A DNA stretch of 7,624 bases from Alphaproteobacteria bacterium (GTDB lineage: Bacteria; Pseudomonadota; Alphaproteobacteria; Rhodobacterales; Rhodobacteraceae): NCBI GenBank assembly GCA_013151535.1, contig JAADIC010000191.1:1-7624 (forward strand), read 5' to 3'. Shown here one piece after another: positions 1 through 6,444 of this stretch (positions within the stretch are counted from its first letter, which is position 1; each line of letters begins with the position of its first letter). Under the pieces are notes generated by a model. It saw only the letters and a list, made by a program, of their open reading frames with translations. It was not told the DNA's origin and did not search any database. A program made the translations under genes and the position numbers.

Positions 1-437
1 GCCACGGCCATGATGGTCAGATCGGGGGAATATTTGCGCACCGCTGCCGCAAACACCCCCGACATCCACGCATCAACCTGACACATATTGCTAAGTGCTC
101 CGTGCAGTTTCACATGGGTCATTTCCGCCCTTTCAGCCTGCAAAATCGCCTGCAATGCGCCAATTTGATAGGTAATCATCGCCGCCAGTTCCTCGGCTGA
201 ATTGCCGGTAATTTGCCGCCGCCCAAAGCCGCGCAGATCGTCAAAGCCGGGATGTGCGCCGATGCCGACACCCTTTTCCTGACAGAGCCGCACCGTCTTC
301 ACCATCTCCATCGGGTCACTGGCATGAAAGCCGCAGGCCACATTGGCCGAGGTCACAATATCCAGCATTTCCGCGTCGCGCCCCATGCGCCACGGCCCGA
401 AACTTTCGCCGAGATCGGCATTCAGATCAACTTTCAT
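1..437 (-). CDS. pxpA: 5-oxoprolinase subunit A, LamB/YcsF family (partial, C-terminus beyond window)
   Basis: This is the LamB/YcsF-family subunit of the PxpABC 5-oxoprolinase, a cytoplasmic enzyme that uses ATP to hydrolyse 5-oxoproline to glutamate. About 145 codons are visible, read from the minus strand of 437 down to the window edge. The protein starts MKVDLNADLGESFGPW, the family's characteristic opening. It continues with ANVACGFHASDP (about residues 32-43), GAHPGFDDLRGFGRR (about 62-76) and THVKLHGALSNMC (about 109-121). These acidic and His-containing segments are the conserved landmarks of the family, which usually runs near 250 residues, so roughly 40% is missing. The start is supported by AGGAG about 9 nt upstream and by the LNADLGES opening. 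The start overlaps the end of pxpC by 11 bp, which implies coupled translation. The common family form of the later motif is KPHGALYN; here it is KLHGALSN, a mild variation. Confidence 0.95.
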   Translation of the reverse strand, partial: MKVDLNADLGESFGPWRMGRDAEMLDIVTSANVACGFHASDPMEMVKTVRLCQEKGVGIGAHPGFDDLRGFGRRQITGNSAEELAAMITYQIGALQAILQAERAEMTHVKLHGALSNMCQVDAWMSGVFAAAVRKYSPDLTIMAV

Positions 438-1443
438 CGTCGCTCGCTCCTGTGGTTACGCCGGAAATCAGATTATAGGCCAGCAGATCGCCAATGTCGC
501 GCGGATCGCGCAGCATGGGGCGAAGACTGGCTGATAAGACTTTGTTTTTATTGCGATATTTCTCTAACAACACCACTGCCTCAGCCCGCTCGATCACTTC
601 GATTGTAAAGCTCTCGCCAGTCGGGATCTGCGCCAAAGCGCCAAAATCAGCCGTCACCAGCGTGCCGATACGCGGATAGCCCCCCGATGGGCCACGATCC
701 GCCAGCAGGATCGCAGGCGTGCCGTCGCCCGTCACCTGAATGTCACCGGCATTGATGCTGTCCGAGGCAATGCTCAGCCCCGCCGCCGCGTGGATCGGGC
801 CACAATCGGGATTGATCTGGATGCCCATTCGGTCACGCATCTTGCTGATCGTGAACCGCGCCATGGTGAATTTTTCCCGCTCGGCTGCATCAAAATACTG
901 CGATTGCGGCCCCCAGAGGATACGCAGATGGCGGCGGTCAAAATAATCGGGCCGCGGCAATCCGTTGATGGCGACGCTGCGATCCGGCGCACCTACTTGC
1001 AGCATTTGCCCCGCTGCCAGCACATGGCCAAAACCGGCGCGCAGATGGGTGGCGCGGGCCCCCAGCATACGCTCGGTCTGAAAACCGCCAGCCACATGCA
1101 GATAACCATAAACCCCTTCGATAGAGGCCCCGACATCCAGAATATCGCCCACGCGCAAGGCCAGAACCTGCCGCCATCCCACAGGAATATCGTTCAGTTT
1201 CAACGCCATCACCCCGCCCGAGGTTGCCACCGCCAACGGCCCCGTGGCCTTGAAGCGGCCACCGAACTCGGCGAATTCGATTGCCGCAGCATCAGGCGTA
1301 TTGCCCAACAGCGCCTGCCCCTCGGCCAGCGCGAACATGTCCATGGCACCGCTTGAGGTGACGCCGTAGCGCAAAAACCCGACGCGCCCCTGATCCTGAA
1401 TGCAGGCGCTCGGACTGATCGACAGGATTCCAAGCGCGCTCAT
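427..1443 (-). CDS. pxpC: 5-oxoprolinase subunit C, biotin-dependent carboxyltransferase-like (AHS2/KipA family)
   Basis: This 338-residue protein belongs to the AHS2/KipA family, which resembles the carboxyltransferase part of urea amidolyase. In the PxpABC complex it acts with PxpB and PxpA on 5-oxoproline. Family landmarks are clear: QDQGRVGFLRYGVTSSGAMD near residues 17-36, then LLGNTPDAAAIEFAEFGG (about 46-63). A C-terminal stretch follows with IQVTGDGTPAILLADRGPSGGYPRIGTL (about residues 235-262) and DFGALAQIPTGE. The length matches full-length members, with no break. The ATG overlaps the pxpB stop as ATGA (1440-1443), and the 3' end overlaps pxpA by 11 bp. Older annotations call such genes allophanate hydrolase subunit 2. 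The adjacent LamB/YcsF gene makes 5-oxoprolinase the better call. Confidence 0.95.
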   Translation of the reverse strand: MSALGILSISPSACIQDQGRVGFLRYGVTSSGAMDMFALAEGQALLGNTPDAAAIEFAEFGGRFKATGPLAVATSGGVMALKLNDIPVGWRQVLALRVGDILDVGASIEGVYGYLHVAGGFQTERMLGARATHLRAGFGHVLAAGQMLQVGAPDRSVAINGLPRPDYFDRRHLRILWGPQSQYFDAAEREKFTMARFTISKMRDRMGIQINPDCGPIHAAAGLSIASDSINAGDIQVTGDGTPAILLADRGPSGGYPRIGTLVTADFGALAQIPTGESFTIEVIERAEAVVLLEKYRNKNKVLSASLRPMLRDPRDIGDLLAYNLISGVTTGASDDES

Positions 1444-2192
1444 GCCCCCGTTCCCTGCAAGCTCTCGCGCAACAGATTATCTTGGTCAAACGCTGCAAAC
1501 GCGGCCTGCGAAACCGGCTCAAACCGGATTTCATCGCCCGGCGACAGCAAAAACGGGCGCGCCGCCCTGGCATCAAAGCTCAGAAACGGGGTTTGGCCGA
1601 TCTGCCGCCAGCCGGTGGGAATATCCGTGGCTGGCAGCACGGTTTGGCGCACCGCTACAAGAATTGCACCAGCAGGTACACGCGGGTTGATGGTAGTGCG
1701 GCGCGGGAAATCCCAGATCTTGGGCATTTGCCCGAGATAGGCCAGACCGGGCGAAAACCCCAGCATCGCCACGGTCAGCGCATGCTCTGCGTGACTGGTA
1801 ATCACCTGATCCTCGTTCAGGCCCATCAGATCGGCGACCTCGGCCAAATCGGGGCCAAACTTACCGCCATAGACCACCGGCAGCACCCAGTGACGGCGAT
1901 TTTCCGGAGGCGGGGCCGTGTACCAGTCGCGAGTGGAAAGCAAGGTTTGCAGATGTTTTTCGAGCGCCTGAAACGCCAGCTCCAAAGGATCAAACCGCAC
2001 CAATAATGACCGGAAACTGGGCACGGTTTCGATCACACCGGCTGGTAGATCAGCGCCAAGACTGGCGTCAAAAGCCAGCACCGCGTTGTTGATCGCGGGG
2101 TCATACACCGCGCCAAACTCGACCAGAATACCCATATCCCCCGCCATCTGTATTTTAGCGGGGCGGTGGTTGGGATTTGCATCATCTGTCAT
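1440..2192 (-). CDS. pxpB: 5-oxoprolinase subunit B, AHS1/KipI family
   Basis: This 250-residue AHS1/KipI-family protein is the partner of PxpC in the 5-oxoprolinase complex. The N-terminal domain begins with the family's GDMGILVEFG segment (about residues 18-27) and includes TVPSFRSLLVRFDP (about 63-76). The C-terminal cyclophilin-like part carries the diagnostic LGFSPGLAYLG (about 147-157), followed by PRRTTINPRVPAGAI and TGWRQIGQTP, all conserved in the family. I chose the ATG at 2192. A start at 2228 is possible in frame but adds twelve residues that do not look conserved. The 2192 start has only a close GAGG upstream, so the ribosome-binding site is weak. This is the first gene of the pxpBCA operon, and its upstream region is shared with the divergent fliG. 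Confidence 0.93.
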   Translation of the reverse strand: MTDDANPNHRPAKIQMAGDMGILVEFGAVYDPAINNAVLAFDASLGADLPAGVIETVPSFRSLLVRFDPLELAFQALEKHLQTLLSTRDWYTAPPPENRRHWVLPVVYGGKFGPDLAEVADLMGLNEDQVITSHAEHALTVAMLGFSPGLAYLGQMPKIWDFPRRTTINPRVPAGAILVAVRQTVLPATDIPTGWRQIGQTPFLSFDARAARPFLLSPGDEIRFEPVSQAAFAAFDQDNLLRESLQGTGA

Positions 2193-2223
2193 GGCCTCAT
2201 GTTTTACAGGCGCTGCGAACCTG

Positions 2224-2238
2224 CGCAACTGAATTGCG
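2224..2238. repeat. Short inverted repeat in the pxpB-fliG divergent intergenic region
   Basis: CGCAA (2224-2228) and TTGCG (2234-2238) form a perfect 5-bp inverted repeat separated by CTGAA. It lies 32 bp upstream of the pxpB start and about 48 bp before the fliG start. It could be a transcription factor half-site pair, but a repeat this short can arise by chance. I could not find convincing -35/-10 boxes for either gene in the 93-bp gap (2193-2285). Confidence 0.2.
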
Positions 2239-2285
2239 GAATTAGCTATATCTTAAACCTGGCGTGCTTAGCTGGGTTTGGGGAA

Positions 2286-3434
2286 ATGGATATCGGGGGC
2301 GGTATGGCGAACGAGTTGGCGAAGGTTGAAGCGGCGGCGGCAGTGGATTTGCCGCAGTCGTTTGCGGCGGACAAACCCGATGTGCTGGAGCGCGCCATTG
2401 CCGCCACCAATAATGGGCGCGCTGGTGCCAACCAGCATCACGCGCTTGGCCACGACCAGAAGGCCGCGATCATCGTGCGCCTGTTGCTTGGCCCGAAGGG
2501 GGATTTGCCCCTTATCGGCCTTGACACAACGACCACAGCCCGTCTGGTGCGGGCCACGGCCAGCCTGTCTTTTGTCGACGAAAGCACCATTCTGGCGGTG
2601 ATTCAGGATTTTCTGGCCGAGATCGACAGCCTGTCGCTGTATTTTCAGCCCGGGCTTGAGGGCGCGATTGACACGTTGGGCAGCCTAATCACCGAAGACG
2701 TCACCGCGCGCCTGTCTTTCACCCCAAGCAGCGATGTGCCGGACGATCCGTGGATCTCAATCTCGAATATGGCGGTGGATGCGCTTACGCCCATATTGAA
2801 ACTTGAAGCGCCGCAGGTGAACGCGATTGTCCTGTCCAGGCTCAACGCGATTAAATCGGCGGAAATCCTGACCGAACTGCCGCCGGAACTGGCCCAGGCC
2901 GCCACCCAGGCCGCGCTTGAAATTGGCCGGGTCGAAATGTCGGCCATGAACAAAATCGGGCTGGCGATTGCCGATAGCCTGCACGCGGCGGCGGATCTTG
3001 GGGCGCTGGCCGGGGATCCGGTGGATCGGGTTGGTTCCATGCTGAACTACACCCCGGGCAGCGCGCGCGAAACCATGCTGGCCGTGCTCGAGGCCAATGA
3101 CCCGCGGCTTGCGGATCAGTTGCGCAAAATCATGTTCACCTTTGGCGACATTCCCGACCGGATCGAGGTCAAGGATGTGCCCAAACTGGTGCGCGCGGTT
3201 GACAATGACACCCTTGTACAGGCGCTGGCGGGGGCCGCGAATGTCGAAAAGGAAACCGTCGACTTTATCTTTGCCAACCTGTCCAAACGCTTGTCCGAAC
3301 AGCTTAGGGAAGAGGTGCAGGAACTGGACGATGTGAAAACCAAGGACGCGGATGACGCCATGAACGCGGTTGTTCAGGGCATCCGGAAACTGGAAGAAGA
3401 AGGCAAGATCATGATGATTATTGGCGAGGATTAG
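2286..3434 (+). CDS. fliG: Flagellar motor switch protein FliG, divergent alphaproteobacterial type
   Basis: This 382-residue protein is FliG, the rotor protein that links the MS ring to FliM and interacts with the stator to give torque. An N-terminal extension of about 55 residues, rich in Ala/Asp/Glu, precedes the FliG N domain, which opens with HDQKAAIIVRLLL (about 56-68). The middle domain has LEAPQVNAIVLSRLNAIKSAEIL (about 173-195), matching the usual EHPQ-containing segment but with Ala in place of His. The C-terminal torque domain has KIMFTFGDI (about 281-289, the MFxF motif), KLVRAVDNDTLVQALAGA (about 300-317), SKRLSEQLREE and a final IRKLEEEGKIMMI. Typical FliG is near 330-340 residues, so the extra length is N-terminal. 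The start could be 2286 or 2304; neither has a strong Shine-Dalgarno, although GGGGG lies just before 2304. An in-frame ATG at 2166 would run into pxpB and is unlikely. The gene stands apart from any other flagellar gene except the convergent FliM-like one. Confidence 0.88.
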   Translation: MDIGGGMANELAKVEAAAAVDLPQSFAADKPDVLERAIAATNNGRAGANQHHALGHDQKAAIIVRLLLGPKGDLPLIGLDTTTTARLVRATASLSFVDESTILAVIQDFLAEIDSLSLYFQPGLEGAIDTLGSLITEDVTARLSFTPSSDVPDDPWISISNMAVDALTPILKLEAPQVNAIVLSRLNAIKSAEILTELPPELAQAATQAALEIGRVEMSAMNKIGLAIADSLHAAADLGALAGDPVDRVGSMLNYTPGSARETMLAVLEANDPRLADQLRKIMFTFGDIPDRIEVKDVPKLVRAVDNDTLVQALAGAANVEKETVDFIFANLSKRLSEQLREEVQELDDVKTKDADDAMNAVVQGIRKLEEEGKIMMIIGED

Positions 3435-3441
3435 AGCGAAA

Positions 3442-3535
3442 CCAATCCAAACGGAATCGGGTATTCAGCCTCTGGCCCGAGGCAGCGTTTTTTTCCAAAC
3501 GCGTTCGGGCCAGAGGTTGAATTCAATTGGATTGG
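3442..3535. repeat. Nested long inverted repeat between convergent fliG and fliM-like genes
   Basis: The core arms 3463-3480 and 3505-3522 pair over 18 positions with one G-U wobble, including a perfect 12-bp CCTCTGGCCCGA/TCGGGCCAGAGG. Inside the loop, GCGTTT (3485-3490) pairs with AAACGC (3497-3502). Outside, CCAATCCAA (3442-3450) pairs with TTGGATTGG (3527-3535). The left arm is shared with the small fliG terminator hairpin, so the two folds exclude each other. Possible roles are 3'-end protection, barrier to convergent transcription or a dispersed intergenic repeat; the sequence alone does not decide. Confidence 0.75.
3468..3494 (+). terminator. Intrinsic terminator of fliG
   Basis: Thirty-three bases after the fliG stop, GCCTC (3468-3472) and GAGGC (3479-3483) form a perfect 5-bp GC-rich stem with the loop TGGCCC. 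After AGCG comes a run of seven T (3488-3494). This is the layout of a Rho-independent terminator on the plus strand, with a slightly longer than usual gap before the T run. The minus strand has no comparable T run, so this unit would not stop transcription from the fliM side in the classical way. Confidence 0.7.
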
Positions 3536-3582
3536 ATTTGCTTTAGGGCCTCGTGCGCAATGGTTTTCAGGAGAATCATTCA

Positions 3583-3602
3583 GCCGCCAGCCCCGGGGCG
3601 GC
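3583..3602 (-). repeat. GC-rich stem-loop just after the fliM-like stop
   Basis: GCCGCC (3583-3588) and GGCGGC (3597-3602) form a 6-bp perfect inverted repeat around an 8-nt loop. It starts four bases downstream of the minus-strand stop codon of the FliM-like gene. No T run follows in the transcript direction, so it is not a textbook intrinsic terminator. It could still stabilise the mRNA 3' end or act with Rho. Confidence 0.4.
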
Positions 3603-3606
3603 AGTT

Positions 3607-4629
3607 TCAGACCTTGAGCGCGCTATCGGGTTCCATTTCGGGCGGCGCGGCAGCCGCCAGATCGGGGGCCAGATCAGCAGGCATAGGCATATCGGGTGCG
3701 GGCGTCGCCGGTTGTGCCACCCCCCGGCTGGGGCGCAAGTTCAGAACCGGGCCGTTGGGCGTGTCACATGCCCCCACGATCGCAATCGCTTTTTTGCCGT
3801 TTTCCTGCCCCAGACGCCCCCGCAACAACGGCGTGCCCTGCATACTCACCAATTCAAGATCAGACAGGGAAAATTCCGAAATTTCAAGCCTGTCACCCGG
3901 CTTCAGGGCCATGGCCCGGGCCAGCGGCAGCTCGATCTTTTCCAGATTGGCACGAAGCGGCATCGGCGCGGCCAGCACGTTTTTGGCAAGATCACGACGC
4001 CAGTCCGGATTGTCAGCGCCCTGGATTTTACCGCCACCGCCTTGCCAGACCTGCAGCGGCAAGGACAACCCGATTTCGCCGCCGCGCAAACCGTCCTGCA
4101 AATCCACCTTACCCGTAAGCCGCGCAAAGGGCCGGTTTTCAAGGATGAAAGCCAGACGGCTGGCCTCGGTTTCCGGGTCTTGCCAGATAAGATCACAAAT
4201 ACCGGCATGATCGCTTAACGCTGCCAGTTTATGGGGAAACTCCGCCAATAATGTATCACAAAACTCGCGGCACAGCGCGATATCGATCAGGGTTGGATCA
4301 CGCGGATCCCGGTAAATCGCACGGTTGGAGGCCCCGGCCATCAATTCGACCAAGCCGTTAATCAGCATACCGTCAAGACTGAGAATGCCCAGACAGCCCC
4401 CGGCCCTGACGATCACCAGCAATCCGGGCTTGGGTGTGCTGTCCAGCATCGGCTGAAGCGAAACCTGCTCAACCTTGCCGTCTTTCAGCACCCCTTCACA
4501 ATCAAATAACTGCCGCGCCACCTTGCCCAGCGCCATATCCATAGCCTCGACCGCCAGCGTCAGGATCGGCGTGTCCTTGGCACCAACGCGGTCGATCATT
4601 TTCCTGAGAACTGCGCCCCCGTTTTCCAT
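3607..4629 (-). CDS. FliM-like flagellar motor switch protein (FliM/FliN family, C-terminal SpoA domain)
   Basis: This 340-residue protein is a divergent FliM-type switch component, expected in the cytoplasmic C ring at the flagellar base. The N-terminus includes AVLRKMIDR (about 6-14). A middle region of about 30-200 has GLLVIVRAGGCLGILSLDGML and LVELMAGASNR, which resembles the CheC-like FliM middle domain. Residues about 218-285 form the SpoA (FliMN_C) domain: PMPLRANLEKIELPLARAMALKPGDRLEI is its typical opening. A Pro/Ala-rich tail of about 40 residues ends the protein and is probably disordered. The classic N-terminal CheY-binding motif of FliM (LSQxEIDALL) is not visible. I chose the ATG at 4629, with GGAG eight nt upstream; the in-frame ATG at 4665 lacks a ribosome-binding site. 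It is 97 bp downstream of potI on the same strand and convergent with fliG. It could be the only FliM of this strain or a second, specialised one. Confidence 0.8.
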   Translation of the reverse strand: MENGGAVLRKMIDRVGAKDTPILTLAVEAMDMALGKVARQLFDCEGVLKDGKVEQVSLQPMLDSTPKPGLLVIVRAGGCLGILSLDGMLINGLVELMAGASNRAIYRDPRDPTLIDIALCREFCDTLLAEFPHKLAALSDHAGICDLIWQDPETEASRLAFILENRPFARLTGKVDLQDGLRGGEIGLSLPLQVWQGGGGKIQGADNPDWRRDLAKNVLAAPMPLRANLEKIELPLARAMALKPGDRLEISEFSLSDLELVSMQGTPLLRGRLGQENGKKAIAIVGACDTPNGPVLNLRPSRGVAQPATPAPDMPMPADLAPDLAAAAPPEMEPDSALKV

Positions 4630-4726
4630 ATCATTTGCTCCGATCCAACGCCCCGATGCGATCATAAGGCCAAGAGCTTTACCAAAAGGTTTACCGGTTC
4701 AGACAAAGCGATTGAAATCAAGGGCA

Positions 4727-5548
4727 TTACCCCTGTTTCAACGCCTCTTGTTCCTGCCGCTTGCGCCTCACAGTGGCGCGTTTGGAGATGAGGGACGAGG
4801 ACACAACCCCCATGGTCACCACCGCGATCATGATGGTTGACAGGGCGTTAATTTCAGGGCTGAGGCCAAGGCGCACCTGACTGAATATTTTCATTGGCAG
4901 CGTGGTCGCCGATGGCCCCGAGGTGAAAGACGCGATCACCAGATCGTCCAGTGACAGGGTGAAGGCCAGCAACCAGCCGGAAATCACCGAGGGCGCGATG
5001 ATCGGCAGGGTCACGCTGCGAAACGCATCAAACGGGGTGCAGCCCAGATCAAGGGCGGCCTCCTCCAAAGACTGATCAAAACTGACAAGGCGCGAGGATA
5101 CGACGACCGACACATAACACATGGAAAACGTCGCATGGGCCAGCACGATGGTGGTGATGCCGCGATCCATGCCAAGCGAAATGAACAATAACAACAGTGA
5201 CAAGCCGACGATCACATCGGGCACGACCAAGGGCGCGTAAATCATGCCGGAAAACAGCGTGCGGCCCATAAACCGGCCACTTCGCACCAGAACATAGGCG
5301 GCCATGGTGCCAAGAATTGTCGCCAAGGTGGAGGAGATTACCCCGACCTTGAGCGTCACGATGGCAGCATCCAGAAACGCCTCGTTCTGGAACAATTCGC
5401 CATACCATTTGGTTGAAAACCCGGCCCAGACCGTCACCAGCTTGGATTTATTGAAGGAATAGATAATCAGCATCAGGATCGGCAGATAGAGGAACGCAAA
5501 ACCGAATGTCAGGGAGGTGGCGTTGAACCATGAAAACCGGCTTCTCAT
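4727..5548 (-). CDS. potI: Putrescine-type ABC transporter permease PotI
   Basis: This 273-residue inner-membrane protein is the PotC/PotI-type permease of a polyamine importer. Hydrophobic segments lie near residues 12-31, 63-87, 98-125, 130-152, 183-205 and 236-255, giving about six membrane spans. The cytoplasmic EAA loop that docks with the ATPase is EEAALDLGCTPFDAFRSVTLP (about 162-182). The segments YSFNKSKLVTVWAGFSTKWYGEL and AFTLSLDDLVIASFTSGPSATTLPMKIFS closely resemble E. coli PotI as I remember it. The start at 5548 is set by an AGGAGG ribosome-binding site (5556-5561) seven nt upstream and by an ATGA overlap with the potH stop. A longer reading from 5677 would add 43 residues without membrane-protein character and is rejected. 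It is the last gene of the potGHI run. Confidence 0.93.
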   Translation of the reverse strand: MRSRFSWFNATSLTFGFAFLYLPILMLIIYSFNKSKLVTVWAGFSTKWYGELFQNEAFLDAAIVTLKVGVISSTLATILGTMAAYVLVRSGRFMGRTLFSGMIYAPLVVPDVIVGLSLLLLFISLGMDRGITTIVLAHATFSMCYVSVVVSSRLVSFDQSLEEAALDLGCTPFDAFRSVTLPIIAPSVISGWLLAFTLSLDDLVIASFTSGPSATTLPMKIFSQVRLGLSPEINALSTIMIAVVTMGVVSSSLISKRATVRRKRQEQEALKQG

Positions 5549-6444
5549 CGCTCGGCCTCCTGCTGTTTTTGTTGCTGGCGCTGGAACAGGATGATCGGGA
5601 TAATCAGGATCAACAGCAGTACAACCGCCACGGCTGACGCCACCGGCCAGTCGCGGTTTGAGAAGAACTCGTCCCACAAAACCTTGCCGATCATCAGGGT
5701 TTTAGAACCGCCCAGCAGGCTGGGGATGACAAATTCACCGACTACCGGGATAAACACCAGAAAACACCCGGCAATTATGCCGGGCTTTGACAGCGGGATC
5801 GTCACCAGCCAGAACGCCTGAAACCGCGAGCAGCCAAGATCTTCGGCGGCTTCCAGCAGATCGTTATCCAGCTTTTCCAGCGTCGCATAAATCGGCAGCA
5901 CCATGAATGGCAGATAGGTGTAAACGATGCCGATATAGACCGCGAGGTTGGTGTTCAGGATCACCAACGGCTCATCAATCAGCCCGATCCATAACAACAA
6001 CTGGTTAAGATAACCTTGCGAGCCAAGGATGCCGATCCACGCATAGACCCGGATCAGAAAACTGGTCCAGAACGGCAGGATCACCAGCATCAGCAAGGTT
6101 GGCCGCCATTCTTCGGACACCCGGCTCATACCGTAAGCGATGGGATAACCGACCAACAAAGTCAGGATCACCGAGACCAGCGCAATCCAGACCGAGGACA
6201 GGTAGGCCTTCCAGTAAAGGTTGTCCTCGGTCAGCCAGATGAAATTCTCGAAATCAAAGTCGGAAAACGCCGCCCAGAACGCGCTCCAACCCGCAGAAAG
6301 ATCGAACTTCGGCGTGTAGGGCGGGATCGACAGCGCCGCGTCGGACAGCGAGATTTTCAACACGATCCCGAACGGCACCAAAAACAGCAGGAACAGCCAG
6401 CCGTAAGGCACAAGGATCAAAATAAGGCGACGAAAGTTGAACAT
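5545..6444 (-). CDS. potH: Putrescine-type ABC transporter permease PotH
   Basis: This 299-residue protein is the PotB/PotH-type permease that pairs with PotI to form the membrane channel for polyamine uptake. Hydrophobic spans lie near residues 8-30, 81-104, 117-141, 164-187, 222-245 and 268-287. The EAA loop is EAAEDLGCSRFQAFWLVTIPLSK (about 198-220). Family signatures include LPFWTSFLIRVYAWIGILG (about 123-141), NTNLAVYIGIVYTYLPFMVLPIY, FIPVVGEFVIPSLLGG (about 231-246) and NRDWPVASAVA. These match E. coli PotH closely from memory, more so than PotB. The start at 6444 shares its A with the potG stop (TGATG), so translation is probably coupled; a separate Shine-Dalgarno is weak. The C-terminus is a short Gln/Glu-rich cytoplasmic tail. 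Confidence 0.93.
   Translation of the reverse strand: MFNFRRLILILVPYGWLFLLFLVPFGIVLKISLSDAALSIPPYTPKFDLSAGWSAFWAAFSDFDFENFIWLTEDNLYWKAYLSSVWIALVSVILTLLVGYPIAYGMSRVSEEWRPTLLMLVILPFWTSFLIRVYAWIGILGSQGYLNQLLLWIGLIDEPLVILNTNLAVYIGIVYTYLPFMVLPIYATLEKLDNDLLEAAEDLGCSRFQAFWLVTIPLSKPGIIAGCFLVFIPVVGEFVIPSLLGGSKTLMIGKVLWDEFFSNRDWPVASAVAVVLLLILIIPIILFQRQQQKQQEAER

Noticed and set aside
790..1356. Open frame of 188 codons on the plus strand opposite pxpC
   Set aside because: It is an antisense shadow of a well-conserved gene, with no domain and no plausible ribosome-binding site that I could see.
2166..2285. A longer fliG reading beginning at the in-frame ATG at 2166
   Set aside because: It would overlap the start of pxpB on the other strand, and the added 40 residues are Cys-rich and unlike any FliG N-terminus.
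2193..2285. Possible CtrA (TTAA-N7-TTAA), sigma-54 (GG-N10-GC) or sigma-70 promoter elements upstream of fliG or pxpB
   Set aside because: TTAA at 2253 has no second half at the right spacing, the GG at 2261 lacks GC at the correct distance, and TATATC at 2247 has no suitable -35 box.
3527..4218. Long open frames on the plus strand opposite the FliM-like gene
   Set aside because: They are Arg/Pro/Ser-rich or His/Gln-rich antisense frames with no recognisable domain, while the minus-strand frame has a clear SpoA domain.
4666..4726. Possible terminator after potI around the ACC-TTTT-GGT sequence
   Set aside because: The stem is only three bases and no T run follows it.
5549..5677. Extended N-terminus of potI starting at 5677
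   Set aside because: The extra residues lie within potH in another frame, look like out-of-frame sequence, and the start at 5548 has AGGAGG and an ATGA junction.
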